Counted from the stretch's first letter, positions 45,501 through 57,005 are shown. The stretch is 64,000 nt of DNA from Anaspis maculata (GCA_949128115.1 OX421967.1:59222855-59286854), one strand, 5' to 3'. Numbers and translations are program-made. Notes: generated by a model not told the origin, from the letters alone.

Positions 45501-46975
45501 TCTTTTCTCACACGGAATCCATATTCCTGGAGCTTTTGCAGGAGTTTGGTCAGATTCGCGTTGTGCTCCCGTTCATCTTCACCTCCGACTATGATGTCAT
45601 CTAGGTATGTACCTTCTCTTGGAATTCCAGCTATTATAGCGTCCATGATCCGTTGGAAAAATCCAGGTGCCGATTTGATACCTGCGGGAAGTTTGGCGAA
45701 TTGGAATAATCCTCTGTGCGTGCTGATCGTCTGGTACTTTCTTGATTCTTCGTCAACTTGTAGATATGCATCGGAGAGATCCAACTGACTAAAAATTGCG
45801 CAATTAGTCATTCCATTTCCGCAAAAATTGTTTCTGGTAGGGGAAATCCGCATCCATCCGATCTGTCAACGCAAAGGGCGCTCGGCGTGCTTTCATTACC
45901 ACTGGAACAGCATTTTTTCGTATTGGCAACTTAGCTGGGGGGCCCTTAAAGGTTCCGGTTCCTTCTTGGGAAACCTCGGGGAATTCTTTTTCGGAATCGA
46001 AGTCTGTCTCTGGTTCAACAAGGCACCTATACACTTCCGTCAAGGAAATTTTCAAAGGCTTGAACCAGTCTCGACCCAGTAAGTCCACGCGGGGGCCACG
46101 CAGGACGATCATGACAGTTCTGATTTTTCACGTCCGTACCGCACTGTGACATGAGCCGTTCCTTTTCCCAATACTTTCAATCGCCGCTGTTGATAATCCT
46201 CCAACACTCCTTCGAAACGCTGTAGTTTGGGCTCTCCAATGGCTGTCGACTTGCATTTCACACCATCTTCCGTTAAACTGTACGTTGGCTACCTCACACT
46301 TGAACCGTTCGCCCACCTGATGGATTCCGTAATCATCTTGTTCCTCCTCAGACTCCTGGGTGTCTGTCATTGCTTTCATTGATTTACTCTCCTCCTTCCT
46401 AATACAGGCCCGTTCGAGGTGCCCTGCACCTTTGCAGAGTTGACACTGGAAATTTTTGAAACGGCATGTTCCGGCGTCGTGCCTTCCGTTACACCGGAAA
46501 CAGTTCATCCTTCCGTCAAACTCTTATTTTGTTTCCGGCGTTTCATGGCGCGGCCTTCCTTTGTGTAACTTTCCAACCTCAGCTAGGGCCGATGGTGGTC
46601 TCAACTCATGCATATGCTGTGAGGCGGCCTCCGCAGACAAGGCCAAGTCCATGACGGTCTTGAATACGCTGCTATACTTTTTCACCCGACTGCTGGTCCC
46701 TTTCGTTAAATGAGAAACGTTGGACGATCTCCGAATGCTTTAGTGAAAAATGATCTTTCAGCAGTTTCACTATTTCGTCGTACGATTTGGTCGATGGTGA
46801 CTCGGTAGATACAAGTGATCTTACAATCTCGAAGGTTGCCGGTCCACAAATATAATGTACTTAGTAACACGGCCCTTTTCATAGCAGCATCCGTCACGCC
46901 GTTGGCCACAAAAAAAAAGTGAGACGCACCGAATATGACACCCATGTCTCTGGTTTCGACTGACTGTTGATACTG
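42587..46975 (-). pseudogene. Gypsy M copy D: gag to integrase, interrupted and degraded
   Basis: Minus-strand order from the right: gag capsid part (46975-46700, ANGVTDAAMKRAVLLS), gag CCHC region (CFRCNGRHDAGTC and CQLCKGAGHLERAC, 46430-46510), a decayed protease ending LLGRDWF, reverse transcriptase (45853-45400; FSQLDLSDAYLQV, TYLDDIIVGG), a deletion that removes most of RNase H at about 45362, then integrase (45270-44981 and 43665-42900). A 1.3-kb insertion splits integrase (43666-44976). The gag is cut at 46975 by element P. Many frame changes make it non-functional. No 5' LTR of M was found on the far side of P. Confidence 0.85.
43666..44976. mobile_element. Candidate solo LTR (1311 bp) with CCTT target duplication
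   Basis: The insertion begins TGTAACTG and ends CCGTAACA, flanked by CCTT on both sides (43662-43665 and 44977-44980). Gypsy M copy C has a single CCTT at this point, confirming a clean insertion. An AATAAA near 43900 on the minus strand suggests the LTR reads leftward. Open frames inside (for example 44280-44942) match nothing I recognise. A non-LTR origin is possible but the TG...CA ends and 4-bp duplication favour an LTR. Confidence 0.65.
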
Positions 46976-47298
46976 TGTTACACAAAAATTGTCACAAGAG
47001 CATCGTCATCTGCAACCAACAAATAAAGAGGTTATCTTCCTAGATAAACACAACCGGTTCGCCTACCTTGGCAGCGCCAGCGGTTGGGCCTCGGCTAGTC
47101 GATTTCCAACTATCGATCAAATTTTCACAAGTTCTTTTCCATCGTCTGTTTTTCTTTTATTCGCGAAGTCGCTTTTCCAGCACGTGAACAAACAAACCAC
47201 CTGTCACTGAGAGCTGTCATCACTTGACAGGCTGGCGCTCACGTGTTCTGGAAGGGACGGCGGTTTTTTTGGTCATGAATTTGATAATTCATGAACGA
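46976..47298 (+). repeat. 5' LTR of gypsy P
   Basis: It starts TGTTACACAAAAATTG and matches 53387-53703 except for a 6-bp insertion (CGCCAG) near 47070. The shared end reads CATGAACGA, not the usual CA, so the exact 3' border is uncertain. Confidence 0.85.
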
Positions 47299-47876
47299 AA
47301 GTATTTCGGTTTGTTTTCGTGTCTACTATTTTTGGGTACAGCAATACGGTCAGAATTTCGTAATTTTTAGTTTATTTTTTAGTTTGATTTTCTCAATGAA
47401 AACCAAACTTTGGTGTACAGTTAATTTTAGGTAGGCCTACTCTAGATTAAGTTTTGGGTTTTAGGGAGACGTCTAGCTAGCGTTTTCTGAAAAACCACAC
47501 GGGTTTTATTCTCTGGTTTTGAGAATTTTTGGGTTTATTGGGTTTTGTTTTTGTTGAAGGGGGTGAGTTTCAACCTTCGCAGAAAAATTTTAAACTCAAG
47601 GATTTCACCGAAATTTCTCGGCTAAATTTCCTTTTTTTGGGAAATTAAAGAAAGTGGAACTTATGCGTTTAAGTTTCCATCAATTATAGGTACCTAAAGC
47701 GAATCATTGTGAACGATTTCGTTTATTTTTGTTTGGTACAGAGTTGAATAAAGTAAACACCTGACTTTTAATTTTTGAATATTTGAATATTTTTGATCGA
47801 TTTGTTGTTTTTTCTCGAGTTGAGAGTGAGTAAGCACCTCAAGTCTTGATTGAGTTGATTGTTTTGTTTTGTGCTG
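47299..47876 (+). other. Leader region of gypsy P
   Basis: About 0.58 kb of T-rich, non-coding DNA between LTR and gag. No convincing tRNA-type primer binding site was seen right after the LTR. Confidence 0.55.
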
Positions 47877-50213
47877 ATGGGATCATCTTCGAAAATGGAT
47901 CCAAACCGTCTGCTGAGTGACGAATTGAAATTCGAACTTCTTGCACGAGGTATTTCACCGGCAACACGTGTCGATGGGAACCGACAGTTGTTGAGGGATG
48001 CCTTGAAGGACGAGGTACGATACACTCAAATCGCGCAGGACCCGCATGCGGAGATGCTTCAGTGTAAGTCGAAATTAGAAGAGCTGGCGAGGCGAATCCA
48101 AGAGTTTAGCATCGATAATCGGTTGAACGATTATGCTAGCATCAGCACGAGGCTATGTCATGTCCGAGGACGGCTCACTCGACTTTCAGTACCAGCAGAT
48201 GGCGTTGAGGTGCGAGATGAGTTGTTGGGATTGAGTCAGGAGCTGGCAGTCCGCCTCACGGATGTTTTCGTCCGAACAGAGAGCATGACTGAGGAGCCGG
48301 AAGAGGGGGATGAGGCTGCTGGAGGCCGAGACCGTAAAGACGAAGAACGCAGTAGTCCTAAAAAACCCGTCACTCAGGAAGTGGTGACCGAGGAACTGCT
48401 CAACATCAGCGAGGAGCTTCTGGAAAGATTGGAGCATTTGAATGTACTGCAACCGACCCCGATTGTGAGTATTCCGGAAGGTACTACAACGACGGGAATT
48501 ACCACAGTTTCGTCAGCCATCAATACGATCCCGTTTGTGGCTTATCTTTCAAGCGGGGGAGGAACATCAACAACGAGCGTTGCGTTGAGCACGATGCCCC
48601 TGGTTAGCCCTTCAGTGAGGCCTCCGATTTCATCGCAGGCAGTTCTCCATCCAGCAACAACTACGCTGACCTCTGCTTTTGTACAGCCTTCGTCGTATTA
48701 TCAGCTACCATCTTATCTTCCGCAACAGGTTTGGCAACCACCACCACTTGCTCAACCTTCCCAGCAACAACCATCACAACTTGCTCCACCTTTCCAACAG
48801 CGACCACAGCAACTTCAACCGCAATCACAACAACTTGCTCAACCGTTTCAACCACAACCACAGCAACTTGCTCATCCGTTTCAACCACAACCACAACAGC
48901 AACCACAACATCTTGCTCAACCTTTTCAACAGCAACCACAGCAACTTCAACCGCAATCACAACAACTTGCGCAACCGTTTCAACCACAACCACAGCAGCT
49001 TGCTCAACCTTTTCAGCCGCAACCACAACAGCAACCACCACCACTTGCTCAACCGTTCCAACCGCAGTTAACACAACTTGCTCAGCCGTTTCAGCAACAA
49101 TCACCACAAGTTGCGCAACCTTTTCAACAACCGTCACAACAGCTTGTTCAACAGTTTCAGCAACAACCACCACAATTTGCTCAACCTTTTCAGCCGCAAC
49201 TACCACAACTCTCTCAACATTTACAACAACAGCTACCTCCTTGGTATTCATCAACAGGAATAAATACTTCGACTGCTGCACCGCAACAAAATTATCCTCC
49301 AGGCGTTTCCGCAGTGCCAACACTGAACATGCCTTACGCTGCTTCTCCAGTTCCTGCGTGGAAGTGGGGATTGAATTTTGACGGCAAGAGTTTGAGTTTG
49401 GCTGCATTCATCCAGAGGGCGGAGGAACTATGTTTTTCCAGGGGCGTGACCAAGCAGCAGTTGTTTTATTCTGCGGCGGAGATCCTGTCTGGCGATGCCT
49501 TGCTCTATTTTCGAGCGAACCGATCCAACTTTATGTCGTGGGACTCCCTAGTGGACGGCTTAAGATTTGCGTTCCAACCGGTCGACTACGACAGGAGGTT
49601 GTGGGACGAGGTTCGCGAGCGGACTCAGCATCCAGAAGAAGAAGTACTGTCATTTATCTGCACCCTGGAGAACCTCTTCGCTCGCCTTTCAACACCACCT
49701 CCTCTATCGGTCCGCCTATCCACAATCAAAGGCGACCTTTTGCCTTACCTTCAATTGGAGATGCACCAATGTACGGCACAGACAGTTGATGAGTTGCTTC
49801 GATTTTGTCGCATGATTGAAGATAGCCGGAAGGCTGCGGCAAAATACAGACCACCTCCGGTGGATAAAGGTCAGCTGCTGGAGCCGGATTTATCATTTGC
49901 GAGACCACCGAGTGGAATGAGATCTAGAGAGCCAGTCTCGGTCTTCACAGGCCTGCCAACTACGTCTTCTGCTCCTGCGAAGATTTCCGAGATTCGATCA
50001 CCCTCGCCTCGACCGAAACCCACCGAAGTGCCGGCGACCCGGAAAAAAGAGTTCGTCTGTTGGAACTGTCGACAGTTAGGACATGCCGCCAGGGTGTGCA
50101 CAGCTCCAGAGACGTTATATTGCCACCGCTGCGGAGCGCAGGGAACGTCCTATACACGCTGTCCGACCTGCAAGCCAAAGTCCAACTCGAAATCTCAGTC
50201 GTCGGAAAACTGA
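47877..50213 (+). CDS. gag: Gypsy P Gag-like protein with SAP-like start, Q/P repeats and CCHC knuckle
   Basis: An intact 778-codon frame from ATG at 47877 (a second ATG at 47895). Residues 10-40 (LLSDELKFELLARGI...) resemble a SAP DNA-binding motif. A T/S/V-rich part precedes a long Q/P tract of about 190 residues built from QQLAQPFQPQP-type units of 12-13 residues. A capsid-like region follows (WKWGLNFDGKSLSLAAFIQR to about residue 670), then a basic linker and zinc knuckle CWNCRQLGHAARVC plus CHRCG. It packages the element RNA into particles. Pol begins in the -1 frame inside its last 154 bases. GGAAAAC just before the stop is a possible but unproven slip site. Confidence 0.88.
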   Translation: MGSSSKMDPNRLLSDELKFELLARGISPATRVDGNRQLLRDALKDEVRYTQIAQDPHAEMLQCKSKLEELARRIQEFSIDNRLNDYASISTRLCHVRGRLTRLSVPADGVEVRDELLGLSQELAVRLTDVFVRTESMTEEPEEGDEAAGGRDRKDEERSSPKKPVTQEVVTEELLNISEELLERLEHLNVLQPTPIVSIPEGTTTTGITTVSSAINTIPFVAYLSSGGGTSTTSVALSTMPLVSPSVRPPISSQAVLHPATTTLTSAFVQPSSYYQLPSYLPQQVWQPPPLAQPSQQQPSQLAPPFQQRPQQLQPQSQQLAQPFQPQPQQLAHPFQPQPQQQPQHLAQPFQQQPQQLQPQSQQLAQPFQPQPQQLAQPFQPQPQQQPPPLAQPFQPQLTQLAQPFQQQSPQVAQPFQQPSQQLVQQFQQQPPQFAQPFQPQLPQLSQHLQQQLPPWYSSTGINTSTAAPQQNYPPGVSAVPTLNMPYAASPVPAWKWGLNFDGKSLSLAAFIQRAEELCFSRGVTKQQLFYSAAEILSGDALLYFRANRSNFMSWDSLVDGLRFAFQPVDYDRRLWDEVRERTQHPEEEVLSFICTLENLFARLSTPPPLSVRLSTIKGDLLPYLQLEMHQCTAQTVDELLRFCRMIEDSRKAAAKYRPPPVDKGQLLEPDLSFARPPSGMRSREPVSVFTGLPTTSSAPAKISEIRSPSPRPKPTEVPATRKKEFVCWNCRQLGHAARVCTAPETLYCHRCGAQGTSYTRCPTCKPKSNSKSQSSEN

Positions 50214-53200
50214 ACAGCGAAAGTACTCGAGACCGACGAGTACCTCCGCGCAAACCTGTATCGGTCAATAATCTACGTTATCGGTTGGCCCATCTACCTG
50301 AGGATGTTCGACCGTATGTTCGAGTGAGCATTTGGGGGGTTGAGATGGTTGGGTTACTCGACACGGGAGCTTCTCATACCTGCGTGGGACCCGAGGGTGT
50401 TCGACTTCTGGAAGGAATGGGCTGCAAAACGGTTTCTGCTCGGATCGCCGATTGCCGCGTGGCCAATGGACAGAGAGTCGAAACTCGCGGTGCTTACCGG
50501 GTGCCCATTGCGGTTGGTCCTGTGGAGAAGTTGTTCGAGGTACTGGCGCTTCCAAGTCTTTCCCATACCCTTGTGCTGGGCTCGGATTTCATCCGTCGCA
50601 TGAAGTTAGTCCTGGATTTGTCAGGGGACTTCATTGCTGCACCATCAGGAGTCGCGGAGATCGCCAGCGTGACGGCGGAGGCAGAGCTCTCGGAGGAGCG
50701 GCGGCGGCGGTTGGCGGCGCTTTTGGACCGGTTTCTCTCGGATTCCTCTCAAACGTTGGGGTGTACGGATTTGGTGGAGCACCGGATCAGACTCAAGCCA
50801 GGGGTGGAGCCGGTCAAACAACGCTACTATCCCTTATCTCCGGCTCTTCAGCATCACGTCGACGCAGAGTTGGAAAAGATGCTGGAGATGGGGGTGGTGG
50901 AGCCGTCGAAGTCGCCGTGGGCTTCACCGATTGTGTTGGTCAAAAAATCACCTGGTCAGTATCGCTTCTGCATCGACTATCGCAGGGTTAATGCGGTAAC
51001 CGACCGCGATGCTTATCCCTTGCCTTACATCACGTCGATACTGGACCGTCTCGGACGATCCCGCTACCTGTCCTCCCTCGACATCAAGTCTGCCTACTGG
51101 CAGGTGCGAGTCGAAGAGTCCTCCCGACCGATGACGGCTTTTACAGTTCCGGGGCGTGGACTTTTTCAATTCAAGCGGATGCCATTCGGCCTACATAACG
51201 CTCCGGCCACCTGGCAGAGACTAATTGACCGCGTCCTGGGACCTGAGCTGGAGCCGTCGGTGTTTGTTTACCTGGACGACATCGTGATTGCTACGGAGAC
51301 CTTCGACCAACATTTGATCGTCTTGAGTGAGGTCTTGGAGCGTCTGAGGGGGGCAGGCCTCGTGGTTAGCCGAGACAAATGCAAACTCTGCCGATCCGAG
51401 TTGAAGTATCTCGGATACGTGGTCGACGGACAAGGCCTGCATGTCGATCCCGAGAAGGTCCAAGCCATCGTCGACATCCCTCCCCCCAGGCGGGTCAAAG
51501 AAGTACGTCGCATCTTGGGAATGGCGGGCTGGTACCGTCGTTTCGTACCGAAGTTTTCGTCCGTCGTGGCCCCCATTTCCAGGTTGTTGCGGAAGGACGT
51601 CCCGTTTGAGTGGAGTGCAGATTGTGAGAGGGCCTTCCAATCGCTCAAGGAATGCTTAATAGCAGCTCCCGTCATGGCCTGTCCAGACTTCAAGAGACCG
51701 TTTTCCATTCAATGCGACGCTAGTGATTACGGAGTCGGCGCGGTACTCACGCAGGAAGATGACAAGGGCGAGCATGTTATTGCGTACATCAGTCGCTCGT
51801 TGAACGTTTGTGAGCGAAAATACAGCGCGACTGAGAAGGAGCTGTTGGCAGTGGTATGGTTCATCGAAAAATTCCGTCCCTATATTGAAGCCACCCGCTT
51901 CACAGTCGTGACCGACCATTTTGCACTGAAATGGTTGCACAATCTGAAGGACCCGAACGGAAGGCTAGCGCGGTGGAGTGTTCGGCTCCAACAATATGAC
52001 TTCGAGGTCGTTCATCGTCGTGGAGTTGATCATGTCCTACCCGATGCGCTGAGTCGGGCTGTTCCTAGGGTCTCGGAGGTTGCTGCCATTGATGTTGACC
52101 AGGTCACTGACGAGTGGTACCTCGATATGCGGCGGAGAGTAGCGGACCACCCGCTCGATTTTCCCTTGTGGAGAGTGGAGGGCAACACCCTCTTGAAAAA
52201 CTGCAAGGCACCAAGTTCACACAGCGGCTACGCGAGAAGCTGAAGGATTGTAGTTCCCAAAGAGCAGAGGGACGGAATTCTTGAGGAGGCTCATCAGGCT
52301 CCAACGTCCGGACACGGGGGGATATCGAGAACCTTGCACCGAGTCGCGCAAAAGTTCTACTGGCCGGGGATGGCTTCGGATGTTGCGATCTGGGTCCGAA
52401 AGTGCACGATTTGCCTCGCACAGAAGCCAGAGCAAAAGGCTCCCGCAGGCCATATGTGCGGGCGAGTGGATGTCTCCGATCCGTGGGAACTAATCTACCT
52501 GGATCTCGTTGGACCTCTCCCAAAATCACATGGCGGCAATTTATATATCCTGTCGGTCCTCGATCACTTTACAAAGTTTAGCATCTTCCTGCCAATTCGT
52601 ACGGCCGTGGCAAAAGGCATCGTGCGGCTGTTGGAGGACCAAGTATTCTTGCTGTTTGGGATCCCAAAGACCATTGTGACGGACAATGGCAAGCAGTTTG
52701 TGTCTCGCGAATTTAAAGACCTTGCCGAGCGATACGGGATGAAAATTTCTTATACGGCCCTCCATCAACCCCAGGCCAATGCCGTCGAGCGATACCACCG
52801 AACGCTCAAGACGATGCTGGCATCATATGTGAAGGAGAACCACCGCGATTGGGAGCTTCATCTGCAGAAAGCCGCATGCGCCATGCGCACCTCTCGAAGC
52901 GAAGCAACAGGATTTACTCCTTACTTTCTGAACTTCGGCCGGCAGATGTGCACCCACGGGGATGACTACCACCTTACGAATCAACTGAAGGGCGATGATG
53001 AGGTTCCCGAACCCCGGGAGGAGCGACTGCAGAGGGTATATCGAAAAGTCCGTCTCAAGCTGAGACAGGAGCATGACCGCAGCAAGGCCAATTATGACCT
53101 CCGTCGACGGTCGGTTCAGTACGCTGAGGGGGATAAGGTTTGGCACCGAAATTTCGCCCAGTCAGACGCGGGTCGATATTTTTCCTCGAAGTTGGCACCG

Positions 53201-53329
53201 AAATTTCTGGGCCCATTCGTTGTTTCAAAGAAGCTTTCCCCGTGGACATACGAGGTTTCCAGGGAGAACGGTCAGCGGCTGGGGGTATACCATGCCAAGG
53301 ACCTGAAGCCGCATGTTCCCCCGGATTAG
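50214..53329 (+). pseudogene. pol: Gypsy P pol: protease, RT, RNase H, integrase with two small frame breaks
   Basis: The frame opens at 50060 in -1 relative to gag and runs to 52243: retropepsin with DTGA (50360-50371), RT with RFCIDYRRVN, SSLDIKSAYWQV and YLDD (about 51269), RNase H with CDASDYGVGAVL and TDHFALK, ending DALSR. The integrase frame runs from about 52240 to 53329: H..H/C..C zinc region (EAHQAPTSGHGG, CTICLAQ), catalytic D near YLDLVGPL, TDNGKQF, and E in NAVERYHR. The break lies between the two frames and is explained by two apparent single-base changes, near 52196 in an A-run and near 52237. Both LTRs are almost identical, so the copy is young and the breaks may be sequencing errors. 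Confidence 0.88.
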
Positions 53330-53367
53330 TTTTTATTGTGTGTTGGAAATTTCCCTCGGAAATTTCT

Positions 53368-53386
53368 AGGAGGTTGGAGGGGGATT
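53368..53386 (+). other. Polypurine tract of gypsy P
   Basis: AGGAGGTTGGAGGGGGA lies two bases before the 3' LTR, the expected plus-strand primer. Confidence 0.75.
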
Positions 53387-53703
53387 TGTTACACAAAAAT
53401 TGTCACAAGAGCATCGTCATCTGCAACCAACAAATAAAGAGGTTATCTTCCTAGATAAACACAACCGGTTCGCCTACCTTGGCAGCGGTTGGGCCTCGGC
53501 TAGTCGATTTCCAACTATCGATCAAATTTTCACAAGTTCTTTTCCATCGTCTGTTTTTCTTTTATTCGCGAAGTCGCTTTTCCAGCACGTGAACAAACAA
53601 ACCACCTGTCACTGAGAGCTGTCATCACTTGACAGGCTGGCGCTCACGTGTTCTGGAAGGGACGGCGGTTTTTTTGGTCATGAATTTGATAATTCATGAA
53701 CGA
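53387..53703 (+). repeat. 3' LTR of gypsy P
   Basis: Matches the 5' LTR apart from one 6-bp indel. The bases beyond it do not form an obvious target-site duplication with the gag of M on the left side. Confidence 0.85.
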
Positions 53704-54388
53704 TTGTTTTTTGGTATTTGACATCTAAGCGGTGAGGCTATTCTTCGACCGTGCAGCGATTTTAGGGCAGAATAGAGTAGTTGAAATTTTCTTATTCTTG
53801 CTCCCAAGCCGCGAGTCTTGCGTAAAGAAGACACGGCCGACGACGAAGCCGGCGAAGAATTCTTCGAAAAACCCCACCCGCTGTTCCTGTTCTGGAAAAA
53901 AAAACCTCACCATCTTATAGGGTATGTCGCATTGTGGTTTCTTCTTTTAGCTCGTTGTGCTGAAAGGTAAATCTTCCAGGTTTTTATTGTACCGTCAAGT
54001 TTGGCGTTGTATCCATCCACGTACCATTTGTGCTGCTTGTTCCCTCGGTTTGCGGTTAGGAAACCGACAATCACCTGTATCTGGGGGTCCAGCGTTTTCT
54101 GGTTACTACGGCGTCTTCGCACTTCACCAGGACCTTCCATCGAACGCCGGGCAGGCGTCCCACTCGCCGTCGAGCCGAATCCACGCTTACATCTCCAGGG
54201 AAGGGCCCCGTCCCGCTCTCTGGCATTACCGGTGATTTGGGAGGCCACGTGGAAGGAGGCTTTCATCACTTCAACACGTTCGTAAGCCGATCTTGCTATT
54301 GCCTTGGTTTTCTGCAGTGAATTAACGAATTTCAGCTCGGGTTATTTATTTATGTCGCGTTTTTCGGTCACCTCGGACAGGAGAGCTC
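53704..54388. other. Unassigned region with a minus-strand open frame
   Basis: A 120-codon minus frame (53907-54269, ending NATYPIRW) has a coding-like start (MKASFHVASQITGNARERDG) but changes character midway. An overlapping frame is equally plausible, so it may be a decayed exon. AATAAATAA at about 54345-54355 (minus) probably ends the small gene to the right. I do not recognise the protein. No continuation of M gag is visible. Confidence 0.35.
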
Positions 54389-54634
54389 TCAAGTAAGACC
54401 CGTGGCCGCGTCGTTATTCAAACCACCGAATTCTTTCGCTGTAGGGACTCTGTAAATAGTACAGATAGGGCCTTTCGCATTATGAACCCAAGCCATTTCT
54501 ACAGACCACCGACCACCTGGCACTTTCCTGAAAATCTTAGTTAAATTGCAATTTGTATATTGTATATTCTGCCAGCGGACGCACCTTGTATATACTGAAG
54601 TGTCACAATATACGAAATTTAACTGCCGCAGCAT
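54389..54634 (-). CDS. Candidate two-exon 62-residue protein, unknown function
   Basis: Exon 1 is 54634-54585 from ATG (MLRQLNFVYCDTSVYT), with a GTGCGT donor. A 57-bp intron ends ATTTTCAG at 54528. Exon 2 is 54527-54389 (KVPGGRWSVEMAW, then KGPICTIYRVPTAKEF, to TGA). The frame continues across the phase-2 junction, and an AATAAATAA signal lies about 35 bp after the stop. The N-terminus is weakly amphipathic like a mitochondrial presequence, which is only a guess. I do not recognise the family; it could be the last exons of a longer gene or a chance frame. Confidence 0.4.
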   Translation of the reverse strand: MLRQLNFVYCDTSVYTRCVRWQNIQYTNCNLTKIFRKVPGGRWSVEMAWVHNAKGPICTIYRVPTAKEFGGLNNDAATGLT

Positions 54635-54804
54635 CACCGTCACTTTAATTCTGTAGTCTCAAAGCTCTCGAGCTAGCGTGTGTTTTTGTTTACTACCTTT
54701 TTTTGTGGTTAGAATTGGCCGTGACAGTGACAGCGCTCTGTCGGCTGTCAATTCTAGTAACCAAGCGTACCAACCACCGTTGAGAAACAACCAGAAAGCA
54801 CGAA

Positions 54805-57005
54805 TAGTCCGGATGCTAGTTGCATAAAATGGAATGAACCTTGCATTTTATGATGAGAAGATGCTACTTGGTGGAAATGTTCTTTGCATTGTACTTTTCC
54901 GATCCAGAAAGGTAGCCATCAGCGCCATCCAAGCCCGCGGCGTATACAGGGTGATACAGAAAAAAAAAGTTGAAGAATTATATTTAATTAACCTAAGCAT
55001 GTGGAGACGTGTATTTCAACACATATAATAACTGTTTTATGCTTATGAAGTCACAGCAAACTGTTCTTGATTACCTTGAACCGTCTTTGAAATGTAGGGG
55101 AAAACCTGAAAAAAGAACAAGAACACTCTTTTTTCCATAATTAAGTAATTCTTCGAGATATTGACACAATACTTGGTATTTCTACGAAAAGTAATATTAG
55201 AAATGATATGAGCTGGGTAGCCAATTTCTAAGCCAACTATTTCCAGAAATACGATTGTCAACTTTTTTTTCCTCTTGAGCACCATCTTGAATCTGCCCCG
55301 TAAGGCATCGTTGAAAAAGTGATTGGTTATCATAATAATGGTAATATGTGATCATTGCATCGTAAAAACAACCTCCTCATCATAATTTAGTGACTTCTTC
55401 TGCGGCAAAGAATTGCCATTAACGTATTTTCTGGCTTTTCAAAGCTTTAGTGCCCATGATGGCATTTGCAACATCTGGAATGGTAAAATATGTTACGCAT
55501 TATGAACCTTGATGTACATTGAGGTAGCCTACCAAGTTTTGCAATCATCAATTGAAAGGTTTGTTCTCAAAAGCTGTTTGAACAAAACTTGTTAAATTTT
55601 TTTATGGAAAATGCAGAATATTGGATCTTTCAGCCTTATTTGATCCCTTGTTGAGGAAAGCCTGAAACCGAAAGTTTCCAAAAATTTTATGCTAATGGTT
55701 CACTGAGAACTGCTCTTCAATGTGTAGTTGTCGAAATCTGCATAGTTGCGTTCAGATTCCAGACAAAGAGCGACAAAGAAGTTCATGCAGTGAAAAAAGA
55801 CACAACTTTCAGTGCAACGGAGAAATCCCGGAAATGTCCCTTTCAGATAGGCTTCCCGCAATACACAGCTTCTGGGAGACTCTTAGGCATGGGTGAAAGG
55901 CATGAAATATTACTAACTTAAGGCTCTAACAGTGTACCAAATTGTACATTTATGTTATAAAAAGCAAGGTCTCCAGACAGCTTTCAGTCTAGCCCTGGAC
56001 TTGTTTATGTAATTTATGTCTTTTTTTACTGCATGAACTTCTTTGTCGCTCTCTGTGTGGAATCTGAACGCAACTATGCAATTTTTGACAACTAAACATT
56101 GAAGAACACTTCCCACTGAACCATTATCATAAAAATTTCGGAGACTTTCGGTTTCAGGCTTCCCGCAACGAGGGATCAAATAAGGGTGAGAGATCCAAAA
56201 TTTTGTATTTTCCATAAAAAAATTAAACAAATTTTGTTCAAACAGCTTTTAAGACCAAACCTTCCAATTGACGATGGCGAAACTTGGTAGGCTACCTCAA
56301 AGTACATCAAGGTTCATAATGCGTAACATATTTCACCATTCCAGATGTTGCAAATGCTATCACGGGCACTAAAGCTTTGAAGAGCCAAAAAACACGTAAA
56401 TGACAATTCTTTCCCGCCGAAGAGGTCACTAAGTTATGATGAGGAGGTTGTTTTTACGATGCAATGATCACATATTACCATTATTATGATAACCAATCAC
56501 TTTTTCAACGATGCCTTACAGGGCAGATTCAAGATGGTGCTCAGGAGGGAAAAAAAGTTGGCAATCGTATTTCTGGAAATAGTTGGCTTAGAAATTGGCT
56601 ACCCAGCTCATATCATTTCTAATATTACTTTTCGTAGAAATACCAAGTATTGTGTCAATATCTCGAAGAATTACTTATTTATGGAAAAAAGAGTGTTCTT
56701 GTTTTTTTTTCAGGTTTTCCCCTACATTTCAAAGACGGTTCAAGGTAATCAAGAACAGTTTGCTGTGACTTCATAAGCATAAAACAGTTATTATATGTGG
56801 TGAAGTACACGTCTCCACATGCTTCGGGTAATTAAATATAATTCTTCAACTTTTTTTTTTCTGTATCACCCTGTATACGCCGCGGGCTTGGATGGCGCTG
56901 ATGGCTACCTTTCTGAATCGGAAGAGTACAATGCAAAGAACATTTCCACCAAGTGGCATCTTCTCATCAAAAAATGCAAGGTACTTTCAACTAGCATCCG
57001 GACTA
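54805..57005. mobile_element. 2.2-kb palindromic element with ~1-kb inverted arms
   Basis: TAGTCCGGATGCTAGTTG at 54805 is inverted at 56990-57005, and arms of about 1.0 kb (to 55805 and from 56017) pair at roughly 90 percent around a 210-bp unpaired centre. Within each arm sits TACAGGGTGATACAG (54945 and the inverse at 56871), a TA plus CAGGGTGAT end like the CCGGGTGAT end of the 32536 element. So an inner palindrome may have inserted in an outer one, or the whole was inverted-duplicated. The matching 96-residue frames at 55043-55333 (minus) and 56486-56776 (plus) are read from the paired arms and are not evidence for a gene. Confidence 0.82.

Noticed and set aside
48661..49407. Minus-strand V/E-rich 248-codon frame and plus-strand T/N-rich frames in gypsy P gag
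   Set aside because: Alternate-frame readings of the CAA/CCA-rich Q/P repeat tract.
55043..56776. Two 96-residue near-identical frames in the 2.2-kb palindrome
   Set aside because: They are the same DNA read from the two arms. No domain is recognised and neighbouring frames are full of stops.
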